DNA from: CBDCWT01 sp965223305
Lineage (GTDB): Bacteria > Planctomycetota > Planctomycetia > Pirellulales > Pirellulaceae
Reading direction: 5' to 3'
Assembly: GCA_965223305.1 (NCBI GenBank)
Contig: CBDCWT010000073.1
Location: forward strand, 1-64,000
Length of the DNA: 64,000 nucleotides
The position numbers and the translations under genes were made by a program. The notes under the pieces were generated by a model, which saw only the letters and a program-made list of their open reading frames with translations, ran no database searches and was not told the origin of the DNA. Shown piece after piece: positions 52,648 to 62,900 of the stretch (position 1 is its first letter; every line of letters starts with the position of its first letter).

Positions 52648-53799
52648 TTAGCTGAGCAACTTCCAACGCGCCTGGCGAAGTTGTGCGAATCGGGACTCCT
52701 TGAGCCGCTCATACCAAACCGTCAGCAAAGTGCCATCTGCCAGTTCGACTGTGGAGGGGTAGCCGAGATCTGCCGACACGCCGTCCGTCGACAGTAGGAT
52801 CGGCTCCGACCAGGTTCGACCCTGATCGATGCTCAGGCGGGCTTGATTGCCGAGTGGACTGCGGCGATGTCCGTAGCTCATCAGAAGCCGTCCGTCCTCT
52901 AGACGTAGCAGGTGCGAGGGCAACCCCCAAACCCCGATCGGCTTCGGGGTGGACCAGGTCTGGCCTCCGTCGGTCGATACCGTCTGCAAGGTCTCCCGCT
53001 CGTTTCGCTTGTTGTGATTGCGAATGTGCACGACGATGCGGTCTCCTGCCTCGACAGCGTGTAGCTCGTGATAGTGCTGAAGGTCGTCTCCGGCACGGGG
53101 AGGAATCTCGGCCAACCAGCGCCAGCTCTGTCCGTCGTCTGTCGATTCACAGACTCCCACCCGGTGCGGTTCCCGCCAGAGATCCTTGCCGGCATAGAGG
53201 AGTCTGCCGTCGGACAATGGTATCGGTCCGTGCGGGCTGTTGACTAAGCTGTCTGCTCGGCCGGACCAGGTAATTCCCCCGTCTGTCGACCTGATGATCC
53301 AGACACCCAGTGCCCGGCTTCGAGCGGTCTCGTCTACGCGATGATGAGCTGCCTTCCACTTCGATCTGCGATCGCTTTTCCAGTCGGCCGAGCGGCCCAG
53401 AGGTTCTTCATAGGCCAGCGATGTAAAGGTCGTAACAAGCAAGGTGCCGCGGGCAGTTTCGACGACCCCGGCATCCCGGTCGTCGATGGGACCGTCCATG
53501 ACGACGCGGGGCCAGCTCCAGCTTTGTCCGTCGTCCTTCGATCGAATAAGTTCGACACGGCCGAAAGGGCAGACGTGCGCCTCACGTCCACCCGAACAGA
53601 CAACAAGCAGCTCGCCGTTGCTGCGCCGCGCGAGTGTAGGCCAGCCGTGATAGGAGGTGGGCAGGCGGCTGATCGTCTTCAACTCCAGGACCTTCGCCGG
53701 AGGGGCGGCGAACCCCCAGCGGCTCGCGGCGATGCCCGCGGTTCCGGCGGCTAATGAGCCCAGGAATCGACGGCGGTTTGAGGGTGATGGTGATTGCAT
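52648..53799 (-). CDS. Tat-exported sialidase-like (BNR/Asp-box) protein
   Basis: 383 residues. The N-terminus NRRRFLGSLAAGTAGIAASR is a twin-arginine signal. Five Asp-box repeats of the S-x-D-x-G-x-x-W type are visible: SKDDGQSWSW near 88, STDGGITWSG near 170, STDDGQSWRW, STDGGQTWST and SIDQGRTWSE. An RLP-like stretch (ISRLPTSYHGWPTLARRS) near 43-60 fits the arginine region. A six-bladed propeller of the exo-alpha-sialidase superfamily is therefore expected. Only part of the Arg triad and Tyr nucleophile can be guessed, so true sialidase activity is not certain. It acts in the periplasm. Confidence 0.85.
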   Translation of the reverse strand: MQSPSPSNRRRFLGSLAAGTAGIAASRWGFAAPPAKVLELKTISRLPTSYHGWPTLARRSNGELLVVCSGGREAHVCPFGRVELIRSKDDGQSWSWPRVVMDGPIDDRDAGVVETARGTLLVTTFTSLAYEEPLGRSADWKSDRRSKWKAAHHRVDETARSRALGVWIIRSTDGGITWSGRADSLVNSPHGPIPLSDGRLLYAGKDLWREPHRVGVCESTDDGQSWRWLAEIPPRAGDDLQHYHELHAVEAGDRIVVHIRNHNKRNERETLQTVSTDGGQTWSTPKPIGVWGLPSHLLRLEDGRLLMSYGHRRSPLGNQARLSIDQGRTWSEPILLSTDGVSADLGYPSTVELADGTLLTVWYERLKESRFAQLRQARWKLLS

Positions 53800-53943
53800 T
53801 GCAGCCTTCTCTTGAGGAACTGACTAGGGTGAGGGCCCGGCAGAACCAGGCACATTATTTACCCCTATGATCGATCTGGCATCGCATGTTCAAAAGACAT
53901 TCTAGACGATAAACTTGGACGCAGGAGAGGAGGAACATCCACG

Positions 53944-55290
53944 ATGGAATCTAGGAAACTGGTCCAGTTCCGCCAGCCGAGGCGGAGGCTCCCCAAGCCG
54001 CCGCCTGGTCTGCTGCTTCCGTCCCGACAGATGGTGCGGGAGCTAGGTGTGACTCTGGTGCTCGGCCTCGTCTTCGTGGGCTGCGAACGGGCTGTGCCGC
54101 CGCAAAAACCGGCGGGATCCCGCGCGGCGACATCGAAGTCGAGCCCTGTTGAAACCAAATCCGCGGCACCCGAAATCAGGGCTCCGGTCAGCCTCGGCGA
54201 GGGGCAGCAGTTTGCTGAAGCCTTTGAGTCGGCGATCTACGCATCGGATCCGTCGATCGTCACGCGGATGATCGATTGGGAACGGCTGTTGCAGACCGCG
54301 ATTCGCGGCATTGATGCTCCAGAGTCTCTGCGGGAGGAGTTCGTCCGCGGTGGTCTCTCCGAGAAGCAGGGTCTGGCGGTCCAGCTGTCACGGGCCGTGG
54401 CCACTGGCAGTAGCTTTCGCTTGTTGCGCGTCTACGAGGAGGACGACGAGCGGCGTGCCCTGTTCCGCTTGTTGCAGCCCAGCTCGGGGGTCAAGTACCA
54501 CGAGTTGATCTTGGGCCGCGACAGTACGGGGGCCGTGCGCGCTGTGGATATCTACTTCTTCCTCAGCGGCGAGCGCCTCTCACGCACCATGCGGCGAACG
54601 TTCTTGCTTGCTGCGGCCGAACAGCCCGGCGACCCACTCGGAAGGGTCCTCAACGGCGATAACGAGTTCATCAAACACGCGGACGAGTTCCGGCAGATGT
54701 CCGCTGAACTCCAAGCCGGCAATCCACAGAAATCGATCGAGATCTACCAGGAGCTTCCGCTGTCGATGCAGCGTGAAAAAACGGTGATGCTGCTGTACGT
54801 CCAAGCCACGGCCGGCTTGGACGACGACCTTTACGCACAGGCAATTGACGATTTTCGGGCGGTCCACAACCGTGATGCCTGTGTCGACATGGTCTCGATC
54901 GACGGGCATTTGCTGCGAGAGGAGTATGATCGGGCGCTGGAAGCGGTCGCCAGAGTCGATAAAGCGGTGGGGGGAGATCCCTACATGGACGTCCTGCGAG
55001 CCAACATCAACCTGATGCGAAAAGAACCCTCAATCGCTGAGGTGTTCGCGAAGCAAGCGATCTCGCAGGACCCCGAGCTGATCGACGCCTACTGGGCGCT
55101 GATTACCGTCTCGCTCGTAAGCCAATCCTACCAAGATACAGTGAGCTGGCTGACGACGATTCAACAGAAGTTTGACATTGAGCTCGAGGACTTGCGGACC
55201 ATTTCGGACTACGCCGACTTCGTCAAATCTCCCGAGTACGAAGCTTGGCAAGGCAAGCGACGCGGCGCCGCGACCGAGCAAGACGGATGA
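53944..55290 (+). CDS. TPR-containing lipoprotein
   Basis: 448 residues. The N-terminus carries an unusually long basic region before a hydrophobic core (LGVTLVLGLVFVGC), and the lipobox Cys at about 47 suggests a lipoprotein. AGGAGAGGAGG just upstream supports ATG 53944 over an internal ATG at residue 30. Residues about 80-210 form an alpha/beta domain of unknown family. Residues about 235-420 are TPR-like helices (SAELQAGNPQKSIEIYQEL, EEYDRALEAVARVDKAVGG). The gene is divergent from the sialidase-like gene and precedes the SUMF1-type gene on the other strand. Confidence 0.75.
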   Translation: MESRKLVQFRQPRRRLPKPPPGLLLPSRQMVRELGVTLVLGLVFVGCERAVPPQKPAGSRAATSKSSPVETKSAAPEIRAPVSLGEGQQFAEAFESAIYASDPSIVTRMIDWERLLQTAIRGIDAPESLREEFVRGGLSEKQGLAVQLSRAVATGSSFRLLRVYEEDDERRALFRLLQPSSGVKYHELILGRDSTGAVRAVDIYFFLSGERLSRTMRRTFLLAAAEQPGDPLGRVLNGDNEFIKHADEFRQMSAELQAGNPQKSIEIYQELPLSMQREKTVMLLYVQATAGLDDDLYAQAIDDFRAVHNRDACVDMVSIDGHLLREEYDRALEAVARVDKAVGGDPYMDVLRANINLMRKEPSIAEVFAKQAISQDPELIDAYWALITVSLVSQSYQDTVSWLTTIQQKFDIELEDLRTISDYADFVKSPEYEAWQGKRRGAATEQDG

Positions 55291-55332
55291 GTCGCCGTGC
55301 GGCCGGAAGGAGGCCCGTGCGACCGACCAGGG

Positions 55333-56517
55333 CTAGCGGTCCTCCCGCAGCTGCTTGATCGCCGCGGGCAGCTTGTCATCCACGAGACCTAAGACTCCGC
55401 GGCCCTCTTCAAGGCGGCTTTCGACTGCGAACTGGACCGCCTCGACGTCTGCGTCCCAGTACTTTGCCATGGCGTCGGTCGCTAGCGGTTTGATCGGTCG
55501 TACCAGGCGAAAACCGACGGCCCGGGAGGGATCACTGGTAAACCACCACGGACTTAGGGGGAGATTCGGGTCCTCGGCTTTCCAGTCGATGTCGTGCGAG
55601 GCCATCTTGGCTGCCGATCGGCAGGACTCCGCGTCGTCGTCCCAGGAACCTCCCCGTACTACGCGGGGAAACAGTTGCTCAGGCCACGAAATCGCGTCGA
55701 CGCTAGATGACTGCTTACCGCGTAGATGCTCGTAGCCGGGGTCGTGATAGGCGTCCAATACCCACTCCCAGACATTGCCGTGCATGTCGTGCAGCCCCCA
55801 GGGATTGGGTTTTTTCGTGCCAACCGGGCGGGACCTTTCCTCCGAGTTGTCGAGGTACCACGCGTATTCGTCAATGGCTTCGGCCGCCGCGCCGAATGAA
55901 TAAGGGGTCTCCGTGCCTGCTCTGCAGGCGTACTCCCACTCGGCCTCGCCCGGCAAGCGATACTGCCGGCCAGTGATCGCGCTCAGCCACTTTGTGTACT
56001 GCTTCGCGGCATATTGCGTCATCGTGACCGCTGGCTGCTGCGGGTCCTCGCCGAACTCGAACGTAAAGCTGGGATCGTACAGCTCCGTGGGAGCCGTGAT
56101 GGCGTCGGCTACTCGCTCCGTAGCTACGGGCCGAACGTCGCGCGTCTCGAACTCCTTGAAGACCGCGTATAGGCCCATGAACTCTTTGTACTCCGCCCAG
56201 GTGACCTCGTACTTACCGATCCAAAAGGGAGCCACTGTTACTTCACTGAGTGGTCCCTCGTCGGATTTGTGTCCGGCTTCCGATGCCGGGCTGCCGATCC
56301 GAAAAGTACCACCGGGAACCGGCTCCATCGAGTAGGAAATATCGGTGCCGGGGATTGGAACCGTGTAAGGGATCATGTAGCGATCGCCGACGGCGACAAA
56401 CCTGCCTGTAGCGGGTTTGACAGAGGACCACCCGACTGCCGCTTTGTCCGCCGCTACGGCCGGGCGACTGACGGTGACAGCCAAGGCAGCCAACGCCAAC
56501 GTAGTTAGCTTCCACAT
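55333..56517 (-). CDS. Secreted formylglycine-generating-enzyme-like (SUMF1/FGE) protein
   Basis: 394 residues with a signal peptide (about 1-22, ending VAADK). The FGE-sulfatase domain spans about 65-345: EPVPGGTFRIGSP, VTVAPFWIGKYEVTWAEYKEFM, YRLPGEAEWEYACRAGTETPYSFG, NPWGLHDMHGNVWEWVLDAYH, VVRGGSWDDDAESCRSAAK, AVGFRLVRP. True FGE uses a Cys pair in the last region; only one Cys (in ESCRSAAK) is present, so real oxidase activity toward sulfatases is doubtful. The sulfatase at 58.2 kb is close but on the other strand. The LRR gene begins 15 bases before its start, so the two are likely co-transcribed. Confidence 0.88.
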   Translation of the reverse strand: MWKLTTLALAALAVTVSRPAVAADKAAVGWSSVKPATGRFVAVGDRYMIPYTVPIPGTDISYSMEPVPGGTFRIGSPASEAGHKSDEGPLSEVTVAPFWIGKYEVTWAEYKEFMGLYAVFKEFETRDVRPVATERVADAITAPTELYDPSFTFEFGEDPQQPAVTMTQYAAKQYTKWLSAITGRQYRLPGEAEWEYACRAGTETPYSFGAAAEAIDEYAWYLDNSEERSRPVGTKKPNPWGLHDMHGNVWEWVLDAYHDPGYEHLRGKQSSSVDAISWPEQLFPRVVRGGSWDDDAESCRSAAKMASHDIDWKAEDPNLPLSPWWFTSDPSRAVGFRLVRPIKPLATDAMAKYWDADVEAVQFAVESRLEEGRGVLGLVDDKLPAAIKQLREDR

Positions 56518-56532
56518 CTTGTTCGTCTCTCC

Positions 56533-57372
56533 CTACTCGAACTTGACACTCTTTGCGTACTGCTTCAGCTCGTCGAGCTGTGTCTTCTTCGCCTCGTCGC
56601 TCAGCGGATTCCCGGACAAGTAGATTTGCCAGAAGTAGGCGAACCGCTGAGAGCCTGCTTTGTCCTTCTTGCCCATCTCGATGAGCACCTTCACGTCGCG
56701 GATCTTGTTCTTGTCCAAGAACAAGAACTTCCACTCAGTCATTTCCTTCAGAGGCTTGAGGTCGGAGATCTGGTTTTCCCTCAAGTCGAGCGAATCGAGA
56801 TCCTGCAGCTTGGGCAATACCGAGATGTCCTTAATCTGGTTGCCCTTCAAGTAGAGCGACCACATTTTGGTCAGACCGGTCAAGGGCTTGAGGTTGCTGA
56901 TCTGGTTGTCGGATAGATAAAGGGACCGCATGTTCACCAATTCCGACAGTGGCTTGATGTCGGAGATTTGGTTGTTCTCTAGACGAAGGTACTGCAACTT
57001 GGTGAGTCCAGCGACGGGCTTAATGTCTTTGATCTTGTTCTTGGCTAGGTCCAAGGATTGGATGTTCTTGAGGTCTTTAATGGCCTCAATCTTCTCGATC
57101 TGGTTATCTTCCAAATCGAGCAGCGCCAGACTGCGGCATTTCTCCAGCCCGGTTAAGTCCTTGATGTTCTTTCCCTTACCTTCGATCGTCGAGATGTTAA
57201 CCACATCTTCTTCAACGATCGGCTCCTCATTCCGCCGCTTTTCGAACACGTACTTGCGGACGACGGCTTCCAAGTTCTTGTCCGGGAAGATGCCATCCGC
57301 GGCTGGACTTTTCCGGGGCGCCTCAAAAAGCAGCGAGGTGAACGCGAAACAAACAAGCAGTTTTCTCATCAC
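56533..57372 (-). CDS. Secreted leucine-rich-repeat protein
   Basis: 279 residues with a signal peptide (about 1-24, ending SPAA). About seven 22-residue LRRs of internalin type occupy residues 80-230; the pattern L-x-x-L-x-L-x-x-N-x-I-x-D-[IL]-x-P-L is regular (SLYLSDNQISNLKPLTGLTK, SLDLRENQISDLKPLKEMTE). The N-terminal DGIFPDKNLEAVVRKYVFEK cap is typical of internalin-like proteins. The C-terminal end is basic and helical. LRR proteins usually bind other proteins; the partner may be the SUMF1-type protein encoded just downstream. Role unknown. Confidence 0.85.
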   Translation of the reverse strand: MMRKLLVCFAFTSLLFEAPRKSPAADGIFPDKNLEAVVRKYVFEKRRNEEPIVEEDVVNISTIEGKGKNIKDLTGLEKCRSLALLDLEDNQIEKIEAIKDLKNIQSLDLAKNKIKDIKPVAGLTKLQYLRLENNQISDIKPLSELVNMRSLYLSDNQISNLKPLTGLTKMWSLYLKGNQIKDISVLPKLQDLDSLDLRENQISDLKPLKEMTEWKFLFLDKNKIRDVKVLIEMGKKDKAGSQRFAYFWQIYLSGNPLSDEAKKTQLDELKQYAKSVKFE

Positions 57373-57804
57373 TGACTTCCTCTAGGTTGGGACCTTCTGT
57401 GTGGCGGATACCGTCGCTGGGGAAGCGGAGATGGCGACCCGTCGAGCTGGGTGGGATGGGCCGCCAGCAGGCGGATTCACGCCGCCAACGCCCAAAAAGT
57501 AAGGTTACTTTGCTGAAGTCGGACAATCCAGTCCCGGACGGCGAGATAAATCTCTGTTGGCGATCTAGGCGAGACGATCGGGCGCTCGAGTCGCTGTTGC
57601 GCGCCATCAGATGGACGACAGTGCCTTGCAGGGGCAGGCGGCACACGGGTCGAGTGCCGCCCGGCCGGTCCGTAACAGGTAGGTCGGGCCGCATCAGGCA
57701 AAGGTGCAGTTGCCGGACCGGGCGAGGAGCGACCCCAGTCTTTTCGCGCAGCTACGAACGCGCGGCGGTCGTTTCGACAGCTGGATCTAAGCTAAGAAAG
57801 CGCT
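57373..57804. other. Intergenic region
   Basis: About 430 bases before the inverted-repeat element. GC-rich with several Pro/Arg-rich false frames; no gene or RNA recognised. Confidence 0.4.
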
Positions 57805-57987
57805 CTAGCCCGAATTATTCATGAGCGATCTGCTGCGAGGTCGTAAGTCCATCCGTGGCTTCGTCATGCTTCACAATTCTCCCTCGACGTATTGCTTCTA
57901 ATACGCCTGCGGAAGAATTGCTCGCCTTCCTTGCCACGAACGTACTTACAACCTCTCGCGACGATCTTCATGAATAATCCGGGCTAG
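57805..57987. mobile_element. MITE-like inverted-repeat element
   Basis: A 175-bp element (57809-57983) begins CCCGAATTATTCATGA and ends TCATGAATAATCCGGG. The two ends are inverted with one mismatch in the first 16. Arms continue, less perfectly, to about 40 bases each side (ending CGTAAGT / ACTTACA). It is flanked by CTAG on both sides (57805-57808 and 57984-57987), as expected for a 4-bp target duplication. There is no coding sequence, so it would be mobilised in trans, perhaps by an IS1380-like transposase (unverified). Confidence 0.7.
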
Positions 57988-58201
57988 TGAGTCGCACGAC
58001 AAAACTCTGCGTCCGCTGGTCTTGGCGGGATTCACCGAGGCTCCGGGCGTCTGTGAATTGCGTGCACCACGTTCAAGTTGGTGGCGATCGTGGAGGAGGA
58101 CCGGTCTCGATCCGCGGAATCAAATCCAAAATTGATCTACGACCGGAAGCCTGTCACCATGATTGTCGGACTCATCAAGTAACCCCGCCTAGGATGATTC
58201 G

Positions 58202-59656
58202 ATGAAGAAAGTGACTTCTGCAACCTCCAGTGCGGTGGTCTTGGGTGCGGTTCTCGCCACTGCTGTTGTGAAGGTACAGTCGGCTTCGGTAACCGAAAAC
58301 CGCCGCCCGAACATTCTGGTACTCATTGCAGACGATGCCGGTGTGGACTTTGGTTGTTATGGGAACCACGGCATCAAGACTCCACACATCGACGCGCTCG
58401 CAGCTTCCGGGCTTAGGGTGGCAAATGCATTTCTTACAGCGTCCCACTGCAGCCCCAGCCGGACCAGCATGATCACGGGTCAATTCGCTCATACGATACA
58501 GACTGAAAACCTGAACGACTCGATCGAAGAGTCGATCAAGACCATCCCTGAGTATTTGAGAGCGGAGGGGTATTTTACCGGGCTGATCCTCAAGGATCAC
58601 ATGGACTGGAAGAATCGAGATCAGCGATTTCATTGGTACGACCACGGGTGGCCTTTCTACAAGACACACGCCGAGCAGTGGGACAGGACGGCAGTCAGCC
58701 GGTTCGAAGAGTTCCTCGACCTGGCAGGGAACAAACCATTTTTCATGTGGTTTGGCTTCGTAGACCCACATCGAGAATACGGTGACCATCCGATCGGAAA
58801 GGTAAACGATCCTCAACGTGTTTCCGTCCCTCCCTATCTCGTAGACGACGAGGCGACCAGGCAAGATCTTGCCGACTACTACGATGAGATCAGCCGCCTC
58901 GATGGTCATGTCGGAGGCATCATGGAAGTGCTCGCAAGTCGCGGGTTGCTTGATGATACGCTCGTCGTTTTTCTCAGCGACAATGGCATGCCGTTCCCTC
59001 GTGCTAAGGCGACCGTTTACGATGCGGGCATTCGCACGCCGATGGTTGTTTCGTGGAACGGGAGAATCAAGCCGAACACGGTTTATCGCAGCGGGCTTGT
59101 GAGCGTCATCGACCTCGCTCCCACGCTCTTAGATGCCGCTGGCATTCCCAAGCCAGAGGTGATGTATGGCGACAGCATCCTCCCGCTGCTGCTTGGGAAG
59201 GAAGGGCCTGGCAGAGAGTACGTCTTTGCAGAACGTCACTGGCATGGGACGGACGAGCATCTGCTGGCGATCCGATCGACAACTCACAAGCTCATTTACA
59301 CCGCTGAATATGCGCATTTGCCTTTGGGGACTGGTTCGGACGTTTCTTCAAGTCCTGCATGGTATTCACTCAAAGCGAAGCAAAGAGAGAATGAGTTGAC
59401 ACCGGCCCAGCGGAGGTTCTTCGAGTACCCGCGCGCTCAAATCGAGCTGTACGATCTCCAAAGGGACCCATTCGAATTGGTGAACGTTGCTGACCGACCA
59501 GAGAACTTGGCCCTCGTCAGGAAAATGCTGGGCGAACTGCAACGGTGGAGGCGTGAGACAAAGGACCCTTCACCCCGTGACAAGGGCCGCCGGAAGTCGG
59601 ACGTGATCGATCGCCTCACGGGGCTTCCTCTCATGGAGGCGCCAGTTAGCTATTAG
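58202..59656 (+). CDS. Secreted sulfatase (arylsulfatase/N-sulfoglucosamine sulfohydrolase-like)
   Basis: 484 residues. A signal peptide (about 1-28) leads to RPNILVLIADDAG (Asp44-Asp45, calcium ligands). The catalytic motif is Cys83-Ser-Pro-Ser-Arg in ASHCSPSRTSM, where the Cys is converted to formylglycine by FGE. FVDPHREYG and LIYTAEYAHLPLG are in the usual places, and VFLSDNGMPFPRAK near 260 supplies the C-terminal Asp-Asn ligands. Its length fits heparan N-sulfatase-type members. It is a single gene. Planctomycetes hold many sulfatases for marine sulfated polysaccharides; the substrate here cannot be told. Confidence 0.93.
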   Translation: MKKVTSATSSAVVLGAVLATAVVKVQSASVTENRRPNILVLIADDAGVDFGCYGNHGIKTPHIDALAASGLRVANAFLTASHCSPSRTSMITGQFAHTIQTENLNDSIEESIKTIPEYLRAEGYFTGLILKDHMDWKNRDQRFHWYDHGWPFYKTHAEQWDRTAVSRFEEFLDLAGNKPFFMWFGFVDPHREYGDHPIGKVNDPQRVSVPPYLVDDEATRQDLADYYDEISRLDGHVGGIMEVLASRGLLDDTLVVFLSDNGMPFPRAKATVYDAGIRTPMVVSWNGRIKPNTVYRSGLVSVIDLAPTLLDAAGIPKPEVMYGDSILPLLLGKEGPGREYVFAERHWHGTDEHLLAIRSTTHKLIYTAEYAHLPLGTGSDVSSSPAWYSLKAKQRENELTPAQRRFFEYPRAQIELYDLQRDPFELVNVADRPENLALVRKMLGELQRWRRETKDPSPRDKGRRKSDVIDRLTGLPLMEAPVSY

Positions 59657-59999
59657 GCCACGGTTCAGCATGTCGGACATTACCCGATAGCCCATCGCTA
59701 GGCTCAGTCCCTCGCTCGAGACTCGCTAGTCATCTTGAAATCGTGCGCGCGTTTTATCGGCGCGCATAATAGCCGTGCGCTGCACGTTGATCGACCGATG
59801 GCCTTAGGTCGTTTCCAACAAGTCACTTATCGTCGGTTGACCGCATTTGGCCCAGGCTTTGCATTTGTGACGAGGTAAGCCTCTGGGGGGAGGCCGCATA
59901 GTCGGAAGGAACAGCAGCTAAACACACAGGGGTCGACTAGCGCAACACAAACCATCCAGCACGCAGGCTCCTATGGGGTCGACGCGGAGGAGGTGCAGC
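59657..59999. other. Intergenic region with leader of the LEPR-XLL protein
   Basis: 343 bases between the sulfatase stop and the next start. It should hold the promoter of the giant protein and ends with GGAGGAGG (about 59986-59993), a strong Shine-Dalgarno. No gene or repeat recognised. Confidence 0.5.
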
Positions 60000-62900
60000 G
60001 TGAAACGACCACAACGAGCATTCGAACTCTTGGAGCAGCGGCGGTTACTCGCCACGATCAATTGGAGCGGGGCCTCTGCCGGAAACCTCTGGTCGGAGCC
60101 AGCCAATTGGGAGGGAGATGTCGCACCCGGCGCGACGGATACGGCGCTGTTTCCCAACACAGGCGGAAGCGGGTTGCCTCGAGAGATTACGAACTCACTC
60201 GGAGAGGACCGCACCGTCGGAGGCCTAGCGTTTCTGACGACCGGCTCAACGAGCCATACGACCGACCTTGGCGGCCACACCCTGCAGGTGCTCGGCAACC
60301 TAAACTTCAACGCCAACGACTTCGGTTCAGGCACAAATCGGCTGCAAAACGGAGAGCTGATTGTTGACGCGCCGTTGTCTGGGCTCAACGCTGGTGGAAA
60401 CGGGACCGCTGATCTGTCCGGACTGAGCCAGTTTTCCGCGCGCCTCGCAGACGTTGTTGTTGGAGACGAGCGTTACGGTCAGGGCTCGGTTCTACAGCTT
60501 GCAACAAACAACCAGCTACTCATTGAGGAGTTAGCGGTCGGCCGGGACGGAAGCCGTGGCACGGTCCGGCTGGAGAGTGCCGGCCGGCTGACGCTGGGGT
60601 CGGCTGACCGACCGACATTGCTCTCCGTTGCCGAGCAGGTCGGTGGGAGAGACGAGCATCCGGGGCGGATCGATTTCAGCAGAGGCCGCCAGTTCGACGC
60701 TCAACTCGACGGCATCATGGTTGGCCGGCAGTGGGGAGGCCGCGGAACCGCAATTGGCGAAGTGCTGGGCGCTGCTTCCGGCGACGTAGTGGTCGGTACA
60801 CCCGGCACTCCGGGGCAGATCATTGTAGCGCAGTCGTCCGGTGGCAAATGGGCGAATGGACTACTCGACTTCTCGCGACAAGATTCGCTGACCGCGATTG
60901 TCGACCGTCTGTACGTCGGTCAACGCGGCACGGGGCTAGTTCATCTGGCGGAACGCAATCACCTGGATGCGGACCTAATCGTGCTTGGTCAGGGCGGAGA
61001 CGCGACTGTAAGTTTGGGACACGAGAACATGATTCTGGCGAGTGAGCTAAGGATTTCTGATGGAACTGGCAACGGGACGATCACCGCTCCGATCGGAGCG
61101 CGGCTCACATTGGGATCCTTCGATCGTCCCATGGCCTTTTCGTTGGCAGATCAGCTAGTTAACAAGAAGACTCACTACAATGCCTTGATCGATCTGTCGG
61201 CTGCGGACCGACTCAGCGCCGTATTCGGCGACGTCATTGTAGGACGCAAGTTGGGCCGTGAAGGAACGACCTTCTCCCGTTTCATTGGCGCCGGGAGTGG
61301 TAACGTACAAATCGGTAGTCGGGCGGCACCTGCCGATTTCATCGTTGGCCAGAGAGTCGGTGCAGGCGCCGTCCAAGCGAGTGTCGACTGGAGCGGCCAG
61401 ACGAGTCTTGATGCCTACCTGGATCGTTGGGTCGTGGGCGAGGGAAACGCTACCGCGGAAGTCCATTTGCCGCAAGTCAGCCGCATTGACGTGAAAACAG
61501 CCGCCATTGGGGAAGACGGATGGGGCACTCTGACCTTAAGTGGTTCAACGACGATCACGGCCGAGAACTTTGCGGTTGGTCGAGGGCGCGCCGAAGGCTC
61601 CGTACTGCTTCCTGTTGGTGGATTGCTGAGAATCGGTAGCCCGACCGATCGAGGCAACTTGGAGATTGGCCGCATGGTCCGTGATTGCCGTTGCACCCAC
61701 CAAAGTGAGATTGACGCGTCGCATGGCACGTTCGTCGGATACTTCGATGAGGTGATCATCGGTGACAAAGACTCCACAGGTGGTACTGGTGTTGGGTTGC
61801 TCAGGATTGGCGACGACGACGAGAACATCTTCAGTGCGAATAGCGTGCAGTTGGCGGCCGGGCTGGGCAAAAGCATCGGAGAAATCCACATCGCCGGTGG
61901 AGAAATCACAATCGGTCAACTCAGGGGCGGAATTGGCAAAGAGGTGTTTCGGTGGACGGGTGGCGTGTTGCATGTCGACCAATACGGGGATCCGGTCCAT
62001 GCGCTAACATTGGAGAATCACGGCAGTGGGCGGCTCGCTCCAGGACAGGGCATCGGCAAGACGACGGTCTATGGTGACTATTCGCAGACGGAGCACGCTG
62101 CTTTGGAGATTGAGATCGCTTCGACGGCTGAGCACGATGTGTTGGAGGTTCATGGGCGCGCCGACTTGGGGGGGGCCTTACAAGTGTCATTTGAAGACGG
62201 GACTTTCCGACCTGAAGTTGGTGATCGGTTTGACCTGATCGACTTCGAGACGGCCTCCGGAGAATTCGACGAGATCGTTCTGCCCGAGCTTCCGTCGTCA
62301 CTGCGCTGGAACGTAGAGCAGCTGAGCACAACCGGCGAGATCATTGTGGAAGCGGGAGTACTACGTGGGACCGTCCTCGAACAGGTGGACCTCGCCAGAT
62401 CGGACCAAGTACAACTTGGAGACAACGCTGTTGAATGGCGAGTCGAGGATGGTGGAAACGGGCACTTCTATGCGCGTTCGTGGCACGCAAACACGTGGCA
62501 CAAGGTCCAGAACGAGGCCGTTGCTCGCGGAGGCCATCTCGCGACCATTACTTCTGCCGAGGAGCAGGCGTTCATCTTCCAACACTTTCCGCCTAATGTT
62601 CATCATTGGATTGGTTTGACCGACGAACTCTTTGAGGGGGACTACCGCTGGGTATCCGGCGAGGAGTTCGTGTACTCAAACTGGCGATACCGGCAACCCG
62701 ACAACTCGGGGAACGAAGACCACGTGCACTTGATGGAGGGAGGATGGAACGACTTTTCGTCTAGCAACAAGATACACGGCGTGATTGAATTTCGAGTCAA
62801 CAAGCCACTGGCGGGCTGGACTGTTTACCTCGACGCCAACGACAACGGTCAACACGACGGCGGTGAACGATTCACTCTAACGGATGAGGATGGAAGTTAC

